Part shown: piece after piece, positions 7,150-14,276 of the stretch | Layout of the letters: each line of letters opens with the position of its first letter | How positions within the stretch are numbered: position 1 is the first letter of the stretch | Origin: UKL13-2 sp043793345 | GTDB lineage: Bacteria > Pseudomonadota > Gammaproteobacteria > Burkholderiales > Usitatibacteraceae | DNA: 23,384 bases | Direction of reading: 5' to 3' | NCBI GenBank assembly: GCA_043793345.1 | Contig: JAYVXF010000057.1 | Coordinates: forward strand, 1 to 23,384 | Translations under genes and position numbers: made by a program | Notes under the pieces: generated by a model | Database searches by the model: none | What the model saw: only the letters and a program-made list of their open reading frames with translations | Told to the model about the DNA's origin: nothing

Positions 7150-8322
7150 ATGAACATCAACGCGCTCGCGATCATTGTGTGTGTCCTTGGATTTGGCGGC
7201 TGTGCGGTGGTACCCGTCGCGCCAGTACCGGAGCAGCTCCTCTGGCACGATCAGGCTTTTGGCTACGATTCGGCATTGGTCACGGTGAGCAAACGGGAGC
7301 TGTTTACGCTCGATGCAGATTTGCTTTCGATACTGGGTGCCTCCAGATTGGCGAAGGCGAATGCGCAAACGCGGGTCAATCGCCTGACTGCGCTGCTTTA
7401 TGGGCCCAAATATGACGCGAAGATAAAAGAGTTTCCCTACGAAACCGGTCACTCGACGATTGCTGCCGAAACCTGGCGTCGAAAACGTGGCGACTGTCTT
7501 TCGCTGCTGGTGCTGGCGTACTCAATGGCTAAGGCGATGGAGCTGCCGGTAAAAATGCAGGAGGTACGCGTCCCACCCATTTTTGATCGCTACGGTGGTG
7601 TTGATTATGTTGCGGGCCACGTGAATCTGCTGATCAAAAATGGTGGGCGATTGCAGCTTGTTGAGGGCTTCGGGATCGGTGACGTGATCATCGACTTCGA
7701 ACCGCAGATCGGCTCGCACCGGGAAGGATCGGCCTTGACGGAAGATGCCATCCTCGCGCGCTTTTTCAACAATCTCGCGGCGCAATATCTGGCCGAAGGC
7801 AAGCTTGATCTGGCCTATGCCCATTTCAAGGCGGCGATCCTGACGGATGCGAGTTTCTCGCCGAGTTACGCAAATCTGGCGCTGCTCTACAAGCGCCAGG
7901 GTTTTCTGCCGAGTGCGGAGCGCTTGCTGCTACAGTCGATTGCGCTGAACGATGACGACGATATTGCCAAACATTCTTTGCTTCAGTTGCTGCTGTCCCA
8001 GGGCCGTAACACCGAGGCGTTGTCCTATGCAAAGTTGCTCGAGGCGAGGCGGGAGAAAAATCCCTACTACTGGATCGGTCTGGGTCTCGACGAATTCCGG
8101 AAAGAGAATTATCGCCAGGCTGTCTACGCGCTTGAGCATGCAGAAGCCTTGAGCACCGGCTTTGAAGAGGTTCACCGTTATCTGGCGATGGCGTACCTGC
8201 GTACGGGCAACCAGAACGAGGCGAAAAAACAGGCTTCCGTGTTGGCGGCGCTGACGACCCCGGTGAACGATGAACCGGTCGCGGCAGTGCCCAAGAAAAT
8301 GAAAAAACTGCCTGCTGGTTAA
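7150..8322 (+). CDS. Lipoprotein with transglutaminase-like and TPR domains
   Basis: A 390-residue predicted envelope lipoprotein. The first 18 residues form a hydrophobic signal ending L-G-F-G-G-C18, a plausible lipobox. Residues about 95-185 look like a transglutaminase/cysteine-protease fold: C116 in KRGDCLSL, H157 in VAGHVNLL, and D182 in VIIDFEP form the expected Cys-His-Asp triad in order. From about residue 205 to 372 there are four or five TPR units (NLAAQYLAEGKLDLAYAHFK, SPSYANLALLYKRQGFLPSAE, and later pairs). The tail is lysine- and proline-rich. GGAGGG lies three bases before ATG 7150, which fixes the start. Such combinations suggest peptide or peptidoglycan processing or complex assembly at the envelope, but no specific function is recognised. 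The MFS gene upstream may be co-transcribed. Confidence 0.8.
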   Translation: MNINALAIIVCVLGFGGCAVVPVAPVPEQLLWHDQAFGYDSALVTVSKRELFTLDADLLSILGASRLAKANAQTRVNRLTALLYGPKYDAKIKEFPYETGHSTIAAETWRRKRGDCLSLLVLAYSMAKAMELPVKMQEVRVPPIFDRYGGVDYVAGHVNLLIKNGGRLQLVEGFGIGDVIIDFEPQIGSHREGSALTEDAILARFFNNLAAQYLAEGKLDLAYAHFKAAILTDASFSPSYANLALLYKRQGFLPSAERLLLQSIALNDDDDIAKHSLLQLLLSQGRNTEALSYAKLLEARREKNPYYWIGLGLDEFRKENYRQAVYALEHAEALSTGFEEVHRYLAMAYLRTGNQNEAKKQASVLAALTTPVNDEPVAAVPKKMKKLPAG

Positions 8323-8374
8323 ATTTCCGCTGGCAACGTCGGTGGTTTTCTTAAATGAATAATTCAGCGAAAAC

Positions 8375-8519
8375 AGGGAACTTCTATTAACCTAAAATTT
8401 CCGTCATTCCCGCGAAGGCGGGAATCCAATTTCGTTGAGATATCACGACACGATGAAAACTTGGAGTCAAAGCATGCTTTGACGCCTTCGCGGGAATGAC
8501 GGTTTAATAGAAGTTCCCT
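8375..8519. mobile_element. 145-bp MITE-like element with nested palindromes
   Basis: The ends are 16-bp perfect terminal inverted repeats (AGGGAACTTCTATTAA at 8375-8390; complement at 8504-8519). A second perfect pair of 20-bp arms lies inside (8401-8420 and 8483-8502, CCGTCATTCCCGCGAAGGCG). The left inner arm includes a dRS3-like palindrome, ATTCCC-N8-GGGAAT (8406-8425). A perfect 18-bp palindrome (8466-8483) sits near the right side. There is no coding capacity, so any movement would need a transposase supplied in trans. No clear target duplication is visible. Confidence 0.75.
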
Positions 8520-8529
8520 ACAGTGCAGA

Positions 8530-8587
8530 CCCTTTATTGGCGCGCGTTTCCAGCCATTTCTCGTCCGCAAGGCGCGCCAAATAAGGG
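8530..8587. repeat. Inverted repeat containing dispersed repeat copy 1
   Basis: CCCTTTATTGGCGCGC (8530-8545) pairs almost perfectly with GCGCGCCAAATAAGGG (8572-8587). The 40 bases at 8539-8578 align without gaps to 10629-10668 on the other side of glnS, with 31 of 40 identical, including CAGCCATTT and GCAAGGCGCGCC. This shows a dispersed repeat family. Confidence 0.7.
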
Positions 8588-8697
8588 TTTATCGCGATGC
8601 AATGTACGGGCAACGCGATGCGCGCAGATACTCTCGTGACGCATGCACTCCCTGCGTATGAGAAAATGTTGGATTCACGAATCTTCCCAAAGCCGCC

Positions 8698-10509
8698 ATG
8701 CCTAACGGCCACCAGCCACCTCCCAAACCCGATTCAAAATCTCCGCTCCCCGCGACCAATTTCATTCGCAACATCATCGATGCCGATCTTGCTGCAAACA
8801 AATTTGGCCTCCGCATGTGGGCAGGAAAACCCGGCCTCGCCAGCGACCACGCGAAGGGCAAACCGGATCAAGCGAACATCCGCACGCGCTTTCCACCCGA
8901 GCCGAACGGCTATCTGCATATCGGGCACGCGAAATCGATCTGCCTCAATTTTGGGCTCGCACGCGATTACGGCGGGCGCTGCCACCTGCGTTTTGATGAC
9001 ACCAACCCTGCGAAAGAAGAGCAGGAATTCGTCGATGCGATTTTGGAAAGCGTGCATTGGCTGGGCTTTGACTATGAAATAGACGGCGAGAGTAATCTGT
9101 ATTTCGCGTCGGATTATTTCGACTGGATGTACTCGTTTGCCGAATGCCTGATCGAAAAAGGTCATGCTTACGTCGACTCGTTAAGCGCTGAAGAGATGCG
9201 CGCGTATCGCGGCACGCTCACCGAAAAGGGCAAAGATTCGCCGTTCCGCAATCGCAGTTCGCAGGAAAATCTCACGCTGTTTCGCGAGATGCGCGACGGT
9301 AAACATGCCGATGGCACGCACATACTGCGTGCAAAGATCGACATGGCTTCCCCCAACATTAACCTGCGCGACCCGGCGATTTACCGCATCAAGCGCGCGC
9401 ATCATCACCGCACCGGCGACAAGTGGTGCATTTATCCGCTCTACAGCTTTGCGCATCCGATTGAAGACGCGCTGGAACAAATCACGCATTCGATTTGCAC
9501 ACTCGAATTCGAAGATCAGCGACCTTACTATGATTGGCTGCTCGAACACATTCGCGATGCCGGTTTTCTTGGCGATCCGCTGCCACGGCAATATGAATTT
9601 TCGCGCTTGAATCTCACCTACGTCGTGCTGAGCAAACGTTACCTGAATCAGCTCGTCACCGAGGGTCATGTCGATGGCTGGGACGATCCGCGTCTGCCGA
9701 CCCTTGCCGGCGCGCGTCGTCGGGGCTACACGGCCGAGGGCATTCGCCTGATGATGGAGCGCAGCGGCGTCTCGAAAGCCGATAGCTGGATTGATTACAG
9801 CCTGCTCGAAGACTGCATGCGCGAACATCTCAATGAGGTTGCGCCGCGCCGCACTGCGGTGCTGGATCCGGTGAAGCTCGTGATCACGAATTATCCAGTG
9901 GATCAAACGGAATCATGCTTCGCGCCGAACCATCCGCAAAAACCAGAATTGGGTAAACGCGAATTGCCCTTCTCGCGCGAGCTTTGGATTGAGCGCGAAG
10001 ATTTTCAGGAAGTGCCGGTGAAGGGATTCTTCCGGCTCTATCCGCCGATTGGAGATCAGCCCGGCAACAAGGTGCGGCTGCGTTACGGCTTCGTGATTCA
10101 ATGCACCGGTTTTGAAAAAGACCACGCCGGCAACATCATCAAAGTGACCGCCGAATATTTTCCCGACAGCAAATCCGGCACGCCCGGCAGCGACACCTAT
10201 AAGGTCAAAGGCAATATTCACTGGGTGTGCGCCAAGGGTGCGTATGCGGCGGAAGTGCGCTTGTACGACCGGCTGTTCAAGGTGGCCTATCCGGGACGCG
10301 CGAGCGGCAATTATCTCGACGACATAAACCCGAATGCAAAGCAGACCATCACTGCCTACCTTGAGCGATCACTGAAAGACGCAAAACCGGAAGAGCGTTT
10401 CCAGTTCGAGCGGCACGGCTATTTCGTGGCGGATCGCGTTGACTCCGTTCCCGGCACACCGAAATTCAACCGCGCGGTGACGTTGAAAGATTCATGGGCG
10501 GCGAAGTAG
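8698..10509 (+). CDS. glnS: Glutaminyl-tRNA synthetase
   Basis: A 603-residue class I aminoacyl-tRNA synthetase that charges tRNA-Gln with glutamine in the cytoplasm. The Rossmann-fold signature is present as RTRFPPEPNGYLHIGHAKS (HIGH at 74-77). The second signature is V-L-S-K-R (310-314), the GlnRS form of KMSKS. LRFDDTNP (98-104) is a GlnRS/GluRS hallmark, and the C-terminal anticodon-binding beta-barrels follow from about residue 360. Relative to the E. coli enzyme (about 554 residues) there is a longer N-terminus and about twenty extra residues between NFIRNIIDADLA and the RTRFPPEP motif. Presence of glnS implies direct Gln-tRNA formation. The start at ATG 8698 lacks a strong Shine-Dalgarno. 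Both sides are flanked by copies of a 40-bp repeat. Confidence 0.97.
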   Translation: MPNGHQPPPKPDSKSPLPATNFIRNIIDADLAANKFGLRMWAGKPGLASDHAKGKPDQANIRTRFPPEPNGYLHIGHAKSICLNFGLARDYGGRCHLRFDDTNPAKEEQEFVDAILESVHWLGFDYEIDGESNLYFASDYFDWMYSFAECLIEKGHAYVDSLSAEEMRAYRGTLTEKGKDSPFRNRSSQENLTLFREMRDGKHADGTHILRAKIDMASPNINLRDPAIYRIKRAHHHRTGDKWCIYPLYSFAHPIEDALEQITHSICTLEFEDQRPYYDWLLEHIRDAGFLGDPLPRQYEFSRLNLTYVVLSKRYLNQLVTEGHVDGWDDPRLPTLAGARRRGYTAEGIRLMMERSGVSKADSWIDYSLLEDCMREHLNEVAPRRTAVLDPVKLVITNYPVDQTESCFAPNHPQKPELGKRELPFSRELWIEREDFQEVPVKGFFRLYPPIGDQPGNKVRLRYGFVIQCTGFEKDHAGNIIKVTAEYFPDSKSGTPGSDTYKVKGNIHWVCAKGAYAAEVRLYDRLFKVAYPGRASGNYLDDINPNAKQTITAYLERSLKDAKPEERFQFERHGYFVADRVDSVPGTPKFNRAVTLKDSWAAK

Positions 10510-10555
10510 CAGCCCCACAGCACAACATCACGCAGAGCGCCCACCTCACCCCCGA

Positions 10556-10613
10556 CCCTTCTCCCGATGGGGAGAGGGGAGCAACATGTTCCCTTCTCCA
10601 ACCGGGAGAAGGG
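10556..10613. repeat. Two tandem C/G-rich hairpins downstream of glnS
   Basis: The first hairpin, 10556-10578, reads CCCTTCTCCC-GAT-GGGGAGAGGG with one mismatch. The second, 10591-10613, is a perfect 9-bp stem, CCCTTCTCC-AACCG-GGAGAAGGG. Neither is followed by a T-run, so intrinsic termination is doubtful although they could stabilise the glnS mRNA 3' end. They belong to the common pyrimidine/purine-rich dispersed repeat type. Confidence 0.7.
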
Positions 10614-10628
10614 CTAGGGATGAGGGTA

Positions 10629-10668
10629 GGCGGGCATCTTCAGCCATTTTCGGCCTGCAAGGCGCGCC
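10629..10668. repeat. Dispersed 40-bp repeat, copy 2
   Basis: Aligns without gaps to 8539-8578 in the same orientation, 31 of 40 bases identical. The 3' end GCAAGGCGCGCC is the most conserved part. The flanking inverted repeat seen around copy 1 is not preserved here. Confidence 0.65.
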
Positions 10669-10867
10669 GGTGCTAGACATTTCACTAGAAGAGAATGCCA
10701 CACATACCCTGATCGCGGCAGCCTAAGCGCACGATTCCCAGATGCCTTTGGGTTAAACTTTACCCGGCAACTGTTCAAAACGAATCGCGAATCCCTGACG
10801 AATCCGGGCATCGCGTTATCAAATGATTGTTCCGCACAAATGAAAAATACAGAAGCGGCCTCAACCC

Positions 10868-13150
10868 ATGGATAAAATCTCGGCACTCTGGACGAAATAT
10901 TTTTCGTCCATCAATTCCCTTATCCGTGCAGGTCTCGGCGTCGGTATCGTGCTGCTGTTTGTCTTTTACTACATCGCACTGGATAGCAGAACGGCGCTGG
11001 ACAACCGGGGCTTCTTGTCGTTCTTCCAGCAACTGGAACTACAGGCATACGACGCGCGCCTGCTGTCGACGATGCCCGAAAAAATTGACCCGCGTGTGGT
11101 CATTATCGACATTGATGAAAAAAGTATTGCCGCTGAAGGTCGTTTCCCGTGGGGGCGAGACAAGTTGGCCACGCTGGTCACACAGGCGTTCGAAACCTAT
11201 AAGGTTAAGGTTCTCGGCTTCGACGTATTTTTTGCCGAGGCTGATACCAGTTCCGGTTTGGCGAATCTGGAGTTATTGGGACAGACATCGTTCAAGACGA
11301 ATAATGATTTTCAGGAAAAACTGGTGGAGTTGCGGCCATCGCTGGACTTTGACGCGCGCTTTGCCGAGACGATCAAAAAGTATCCGGTGGTGCTTTCTTT
11401 TGCGGGCAGTAATCAGCGTGCCGGGCTGCAAAAACTCGCGCTTGGTGCACTCCCGCCACCGGCGTTTTCGGTGACAACGTTTAATAATCGCTCGATTGCA
11501 TCAATGGAAATCGACGGCTACAGCGGCAATCTGAAAATGCTGCAAAACGCCGCATCTGCAACTGGCCATATTTTGCCGATGATCGATTTCGATGGCGTCA
11601 CGCGACGACTCCCGGTGTTCATCAAGTTCAAGGATGGCTATTACGAATCCTTGTCGCTGGCGATCTATCGCGCCTATCTTGACAACGAACCGATCAAGGT
11701 TGTGCTGCGTGAAGACGAGGGCGACAATCGTCCCAAGATTAAACACGTCGAACTGCGAAACACCACGGTGCCACTCGACGACGATGGTTCTGCGCTGATT
11801 CCGTACCGCGGCCGGAGCCCAATGTATCGCTACATCTCGGCGACCGACGTGATTCGCGGCAATTTAACCAAGGGTGAGCTTGAGGGAAAAATCGCCTTGG
11901 TTGGCACTTCCGCACAGGGTCTGTTTGACCTGCGCAGCGCGCCGGTCGGCGAGGTCTATCCCGGTGTGGAAACGCACGCCAATATGTTATCGGGTTACCT
12001 CGACAATAGTCTTAAACAAAAACCGCACTTCGAGGCTGCAATCAAGGCGCTGATGATTTTGTTGATCGGTTTGCCTTTGGCGGTCGCGTTGGTAAAGATG
12101 AATCCACTCGTTGCCACCATCACGGTGCTGGTGTCGATGGCGGTGGTGACAGCCTTCAACATGTATTGGTGGTATCAGGGGTATGTGTTGCCGCTGGCGA
12201 TGCCGTTGCTGTTGATCGGGACACTGTTTTTGCTCAATATGGCTTACGGCTTTTTCATTGAAGCGCGTTCGCGGCGGCAGATCACCGGTATTTTCGGGAC
12301 TTATGTGCCGAAAGAGTTGGTTGCGGAAATGGCCAAAGATCCAGGCACCTATTCGACCAAGGGCGAGCTGCGCGACATGACGGTACTTTTTTCGGACGTG
12401 CGCAATTTCACCACCATCTCCGAAGGGCTTGCACCAACCGAATTGACGGCGATGATGAATGCCTACCTCACGCACATGACCGAGGCCATTCAAAAAGATC
12501 GCGGCACCATCGACAAATACATCGGCGACGCGATCATGGCTTTCTGGGGCGCGCCCTTGAAAGATGAAAAGCATGCGGAGCACGCGCTGCATTCAGCGCT
12601 GGCCATGCAAAAACAAGTGAAAGAAATTGGCCCCGAATTTATCAAGCGCGGCTGGCCGAAACTGGAGATGGGCATCGGGCTCAATTGCGGCATGATGAAT
12701 GTCGGCGACATGGGCTCAACTTTCCGCCGCGCCTACACCGTGCTGGGTGATACGGTGAATCTGGCGTCGCGCCTCGAAGGGCTCACCAAGGAGTATGGTG
12801 TCGGCATTCTGGTCACGGAAAATATTGTCAACGCCGTGCCGGGTATCGTCTATCGTGAGCTGGATCGGGTACGCGTCAAGGGTAAACTTGAGCCGATCAC
12901 AATTTATGAGCCGATCGGTCAGCAAGGCGACGTACCGGATCAATTGCTCGAAGAGATAGATCGCTTCCATCGCGCGTTGAAGCGCTATCGTGAACAGCGT
13001 TGGGATGACACGCAAGCGACGCTCGTAAAGCTGATGGACGCCGATCCAAAACGCAAGATCTATCGTCTCTACATGGATCGCGTTGCCGCCCTGCGTGCAA
13101 AACCGCCGGGAGCGAATTGGGATGGCGTGTTTATTTTTACGACCAAGTAA
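10868..13150 (+). CDS. CHASE2-domain class III adenylate cyclase
   Basis: A 760-residue membrane receptor cyclase. One N-terminal helix (about 18-38) leads into a periplasmic CHASE2 domain (about 50-380; landmarks VVIIDIDEKS, GRFPWGR, LGFDVFFAEAD, IALVGTSAQG, YPGVETHANML). Three helices follow (about 391-408, 413-430, 438-460). The cytoplasmic catalytic domain spans about 500-685. Catalytic residues look complete: metal-binding D510 (FSDVRNFT) and D554 (YIGDAIMAFWG), adenine-selecting K550, transition-state N631 and R635 (VNLASRLEG). The position normally filled by the second adenine-selecting Asp is T624 (YTVLGD), which is typical of class IIIb enzymes. The product is therefore predicted to be cAMP. 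A 75-residue C-terminal helical tail ends in PPGANWDGV. ATG 10868 has no strong ribosome-binding site. The same CHASE2 type recurs in the nearby histidine kinase. Confidence 0.93.
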   Translation: MDKISALWTKYFSSINSLIRAGLGVGIVLLFVFYYIALDSRTALDNRGFLSFFQQLELQAYDARLLSTMPEKIDPRVVIIDIDEKSIAAEGRFPWGRDKLATLVTQAFETYKVKVLGFDVFFAEADTSSGLANLELLGQTSFKTNNDFQEKLVELRPSLDFDARFAETIKKYPVVLSFAGSNQRAGLQKLALGALPPPAFSVTTFNNRSIASMEIDGYSGNLKMLQNAASATGHILPMIDFDGVTRRLPVFIKFKDGYYESLSLAIYRAYLDNEPIKVVLREDEGDNRPKIKHVELRNTTVPLDDDGSALIPYRGRSPMYRYISATDVIRGNLTKGELEGKIALVGTSAQGLFDLRSAPVGEVYPGVETHANMLSGYLDNSLKQKPHFEAAIKALMILLIGLPLAVALVKMNPLVATITVLVSMAVVTAFNMYWWYQGYVLPLAMPLLLIGTLFLLNMAYGFFIEARSRRQITGIFGTYVPKELVAEMAKDPGTYSTKGELRDMTVLFSDVRNFTTISEGLAPTELTAMMNAYLTHMTEAIQKDRGTIDKYIGDAIMAFWGAPLKDEKHAEHALHSALAMQKQVKEIGPEFIKRGWPKLEMGIGLNCGMMNVGDMGSTFRRAYTVLGDTVNLASRLEGLTKEYGVGILVTENIVNAVPGIVYRELDRVRVKGKLEPITIYEPIGQQGDVPDQLLEEIDRFHRALKRYREQRWDDTQATLVKLMDADPKRKIYRLYMDRVAALRAKPPGANWDGVFIFTTK

Positions 13151-13207
13151 TCTTGTTGCCCAATCATTTTATTTTTTCAAACTTTATTTTCACCCTGCCC
13201 TCAATAA

Positions 13208-14254
13208 ATGCTTATCTACCCGCACGAAATTCCCCCCGCACCCGGCGAATCCATTGTTGTCGCACCCGGCATTTACTGGATTCGCATGCCCTTGCCGTTC
13301 GCGCTCAATCACATCAATCTGTGGCTGCTCGAAGACAACGATGACGATGGTGAGGGCTGGACCATCGTCGACACCGGCTATGGCGTTGCCGCTACGCACG
13401 CGCTATGGGAACAGCATTTCGCAGGCGTGATGGGCGGCAAGCCCGTCAAGCGCATCATCGTCACCCACTATCACCCCGACCACGTCGGCTGCGCAGCCTG
13501 GCTGCACCAAAAAACCGGCGCGCCGGTATGGATGACCACGTCTGAATATTTGTCCGCGCACGCAGCAGCCGAAGACGTGGCCGGATTTGACCGCGATAAT
13601 TCCGCACGGCTTTTCATGGCGCACGGTCTGGCCAAGGCGCGGCCGGATTTCGCCGAAGCACAAAAGAGCCGCGCGGCAGCCTACAGGCGCGGTGTGCCAA
13701 CGCTGCCGAAACAGTATTTCCGGATCATGGAAAACGATGTTATCCGCATCGGTGCGCGCGACTGGCGCGTGATCACGGCGTTTGGACACGCGCCGGAGCA
13801 TGCGACACTATTTTCAGCCGCCGACCATATTCTGATTTCGGGCGACCAGGTGTTGCCGCGCATCACCACCAACGTCGGCGTGTGGGGCAATCAGCCGGAG
13901 GCGAATCCGCTTAAATTATTTCTCGACAGCATGCATAAGTTCGAGCCGCTGCCGCAGGATACGTTGATATTGCCGTCGCACGACCGCGTTTTTTCAGGGC
14001 TGCACGAGCGGCTGACGATGCTGCGTGATCATCACGCACTAAGGCTTGCCGAACTGGAAACCGCGATCGAGACGCCGAAACACGCGGCACAAATATTGTC
14101 TGTACTTTTTCACCGCCCGCTTGATGAGCATCAGTTGGTGTTCGCCATCGGCGAGGCGATCGCGCATTTGCATTTTTTGTGGCGCGCCGGACGGGCAACA
14201 CGCTCAGTCGATGCCGATGGTATTTATTTGTTTCAGGCAGTGCCACCGCGATAA
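13208..14254 (+). CDS. Metallo-beta-lactamase-fold hydrolase
   Basis: A 348-residue cytoplasmic metallohydrolase. The signature T-H87-Y-H89-P-D91-H92 is followed by H198 (GHAPEH), D213 (ISGDQVLP) and H258 (PSHDR), so all dinuclear metal ligands of the fold are present. DTG (55-57) occupies the usual first strand position. The C-terminal about 90 residues (HERLTMLRDHHALRLAELETAI onward) form a helical region like the winged-helix-type tail of LACTB2-like enzymes. The substrate is unknown: thioester, lactone or RNA hydrolases all fit. There is no signal peptide. It follows the CHASE2 cyclase after 57 bases on the same strand, so co-transcription is possible. It converges on the histidine kinase gene with only 22 bases between the stop codons. 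Confidence 0.88.
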   Translation: MLIYPHEIPPAPGESIVVAPGIYWIRMPLPFALNHINLWLLEDNDDDGEGWTIVDTGYGVAATHALWEQHFAGVMGGKPVKRIIVTHYHPDHVGCAAWLHQKTGAPVWMTTSEYLSAHAAAEDVAGFDRDNSARLFMAHGLAKARPDFAEAQKSRAAAYRRGVPTLPKQYFRIMENDVIRIGARDWRVITAFGHAPEHATLFSAADHILISGDQVLPRITTNVGVWGNQPEANPLKLFLDSMHKFEPLPQDTLILPSHDRVFSGLHERLTMLRDHHALRLAELETAIETPKHAAQILSVLFHRPLDEHQLVFAIGEAIAHLHFLWRAGRATRSVDADGIYLFQAVPPR

Positions 14255-14276
14255 TTTCCGCCCGCCACCGGTCGCG

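Larger units (their letters stand above)
8323..8697. other. Intergenic region holding a MITE-like element and a dispersed repeat
   Basis: This 375-base gap before glnS contains the MITE-like element at 8375-8519 and, directly after it, a second inverted repeat at 8530-8587. The remaining 110 bases before glnS should hold its promoter. I cannot assign one confidently. Confidence 0.6.
10510..10867. other. Intergenic region with tandem hairpins and repeat copy 2
   Basis: This 358-base gap between glnS and the cyclase holds two tandem hairpins (10556-10613) and the second copy of the 40-bp repeat (10629-10668). The remaining 200 bases upstream of the cyclase show no gene and no promoter I can assign. 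Confidence 0.6.

Noticed and set aside
8375..8587. CRISPR-like repeats
   Set aside because: The repeats are inverted, differ in sequence and are not regularly spaced by unique spacers. No cas genes are in the window.
10556..10613. Intrinsic terminator of glnS
   Set aside because: The stems are strong, but no run of T follows either hairpin. They fit a dispersed repeat family better.
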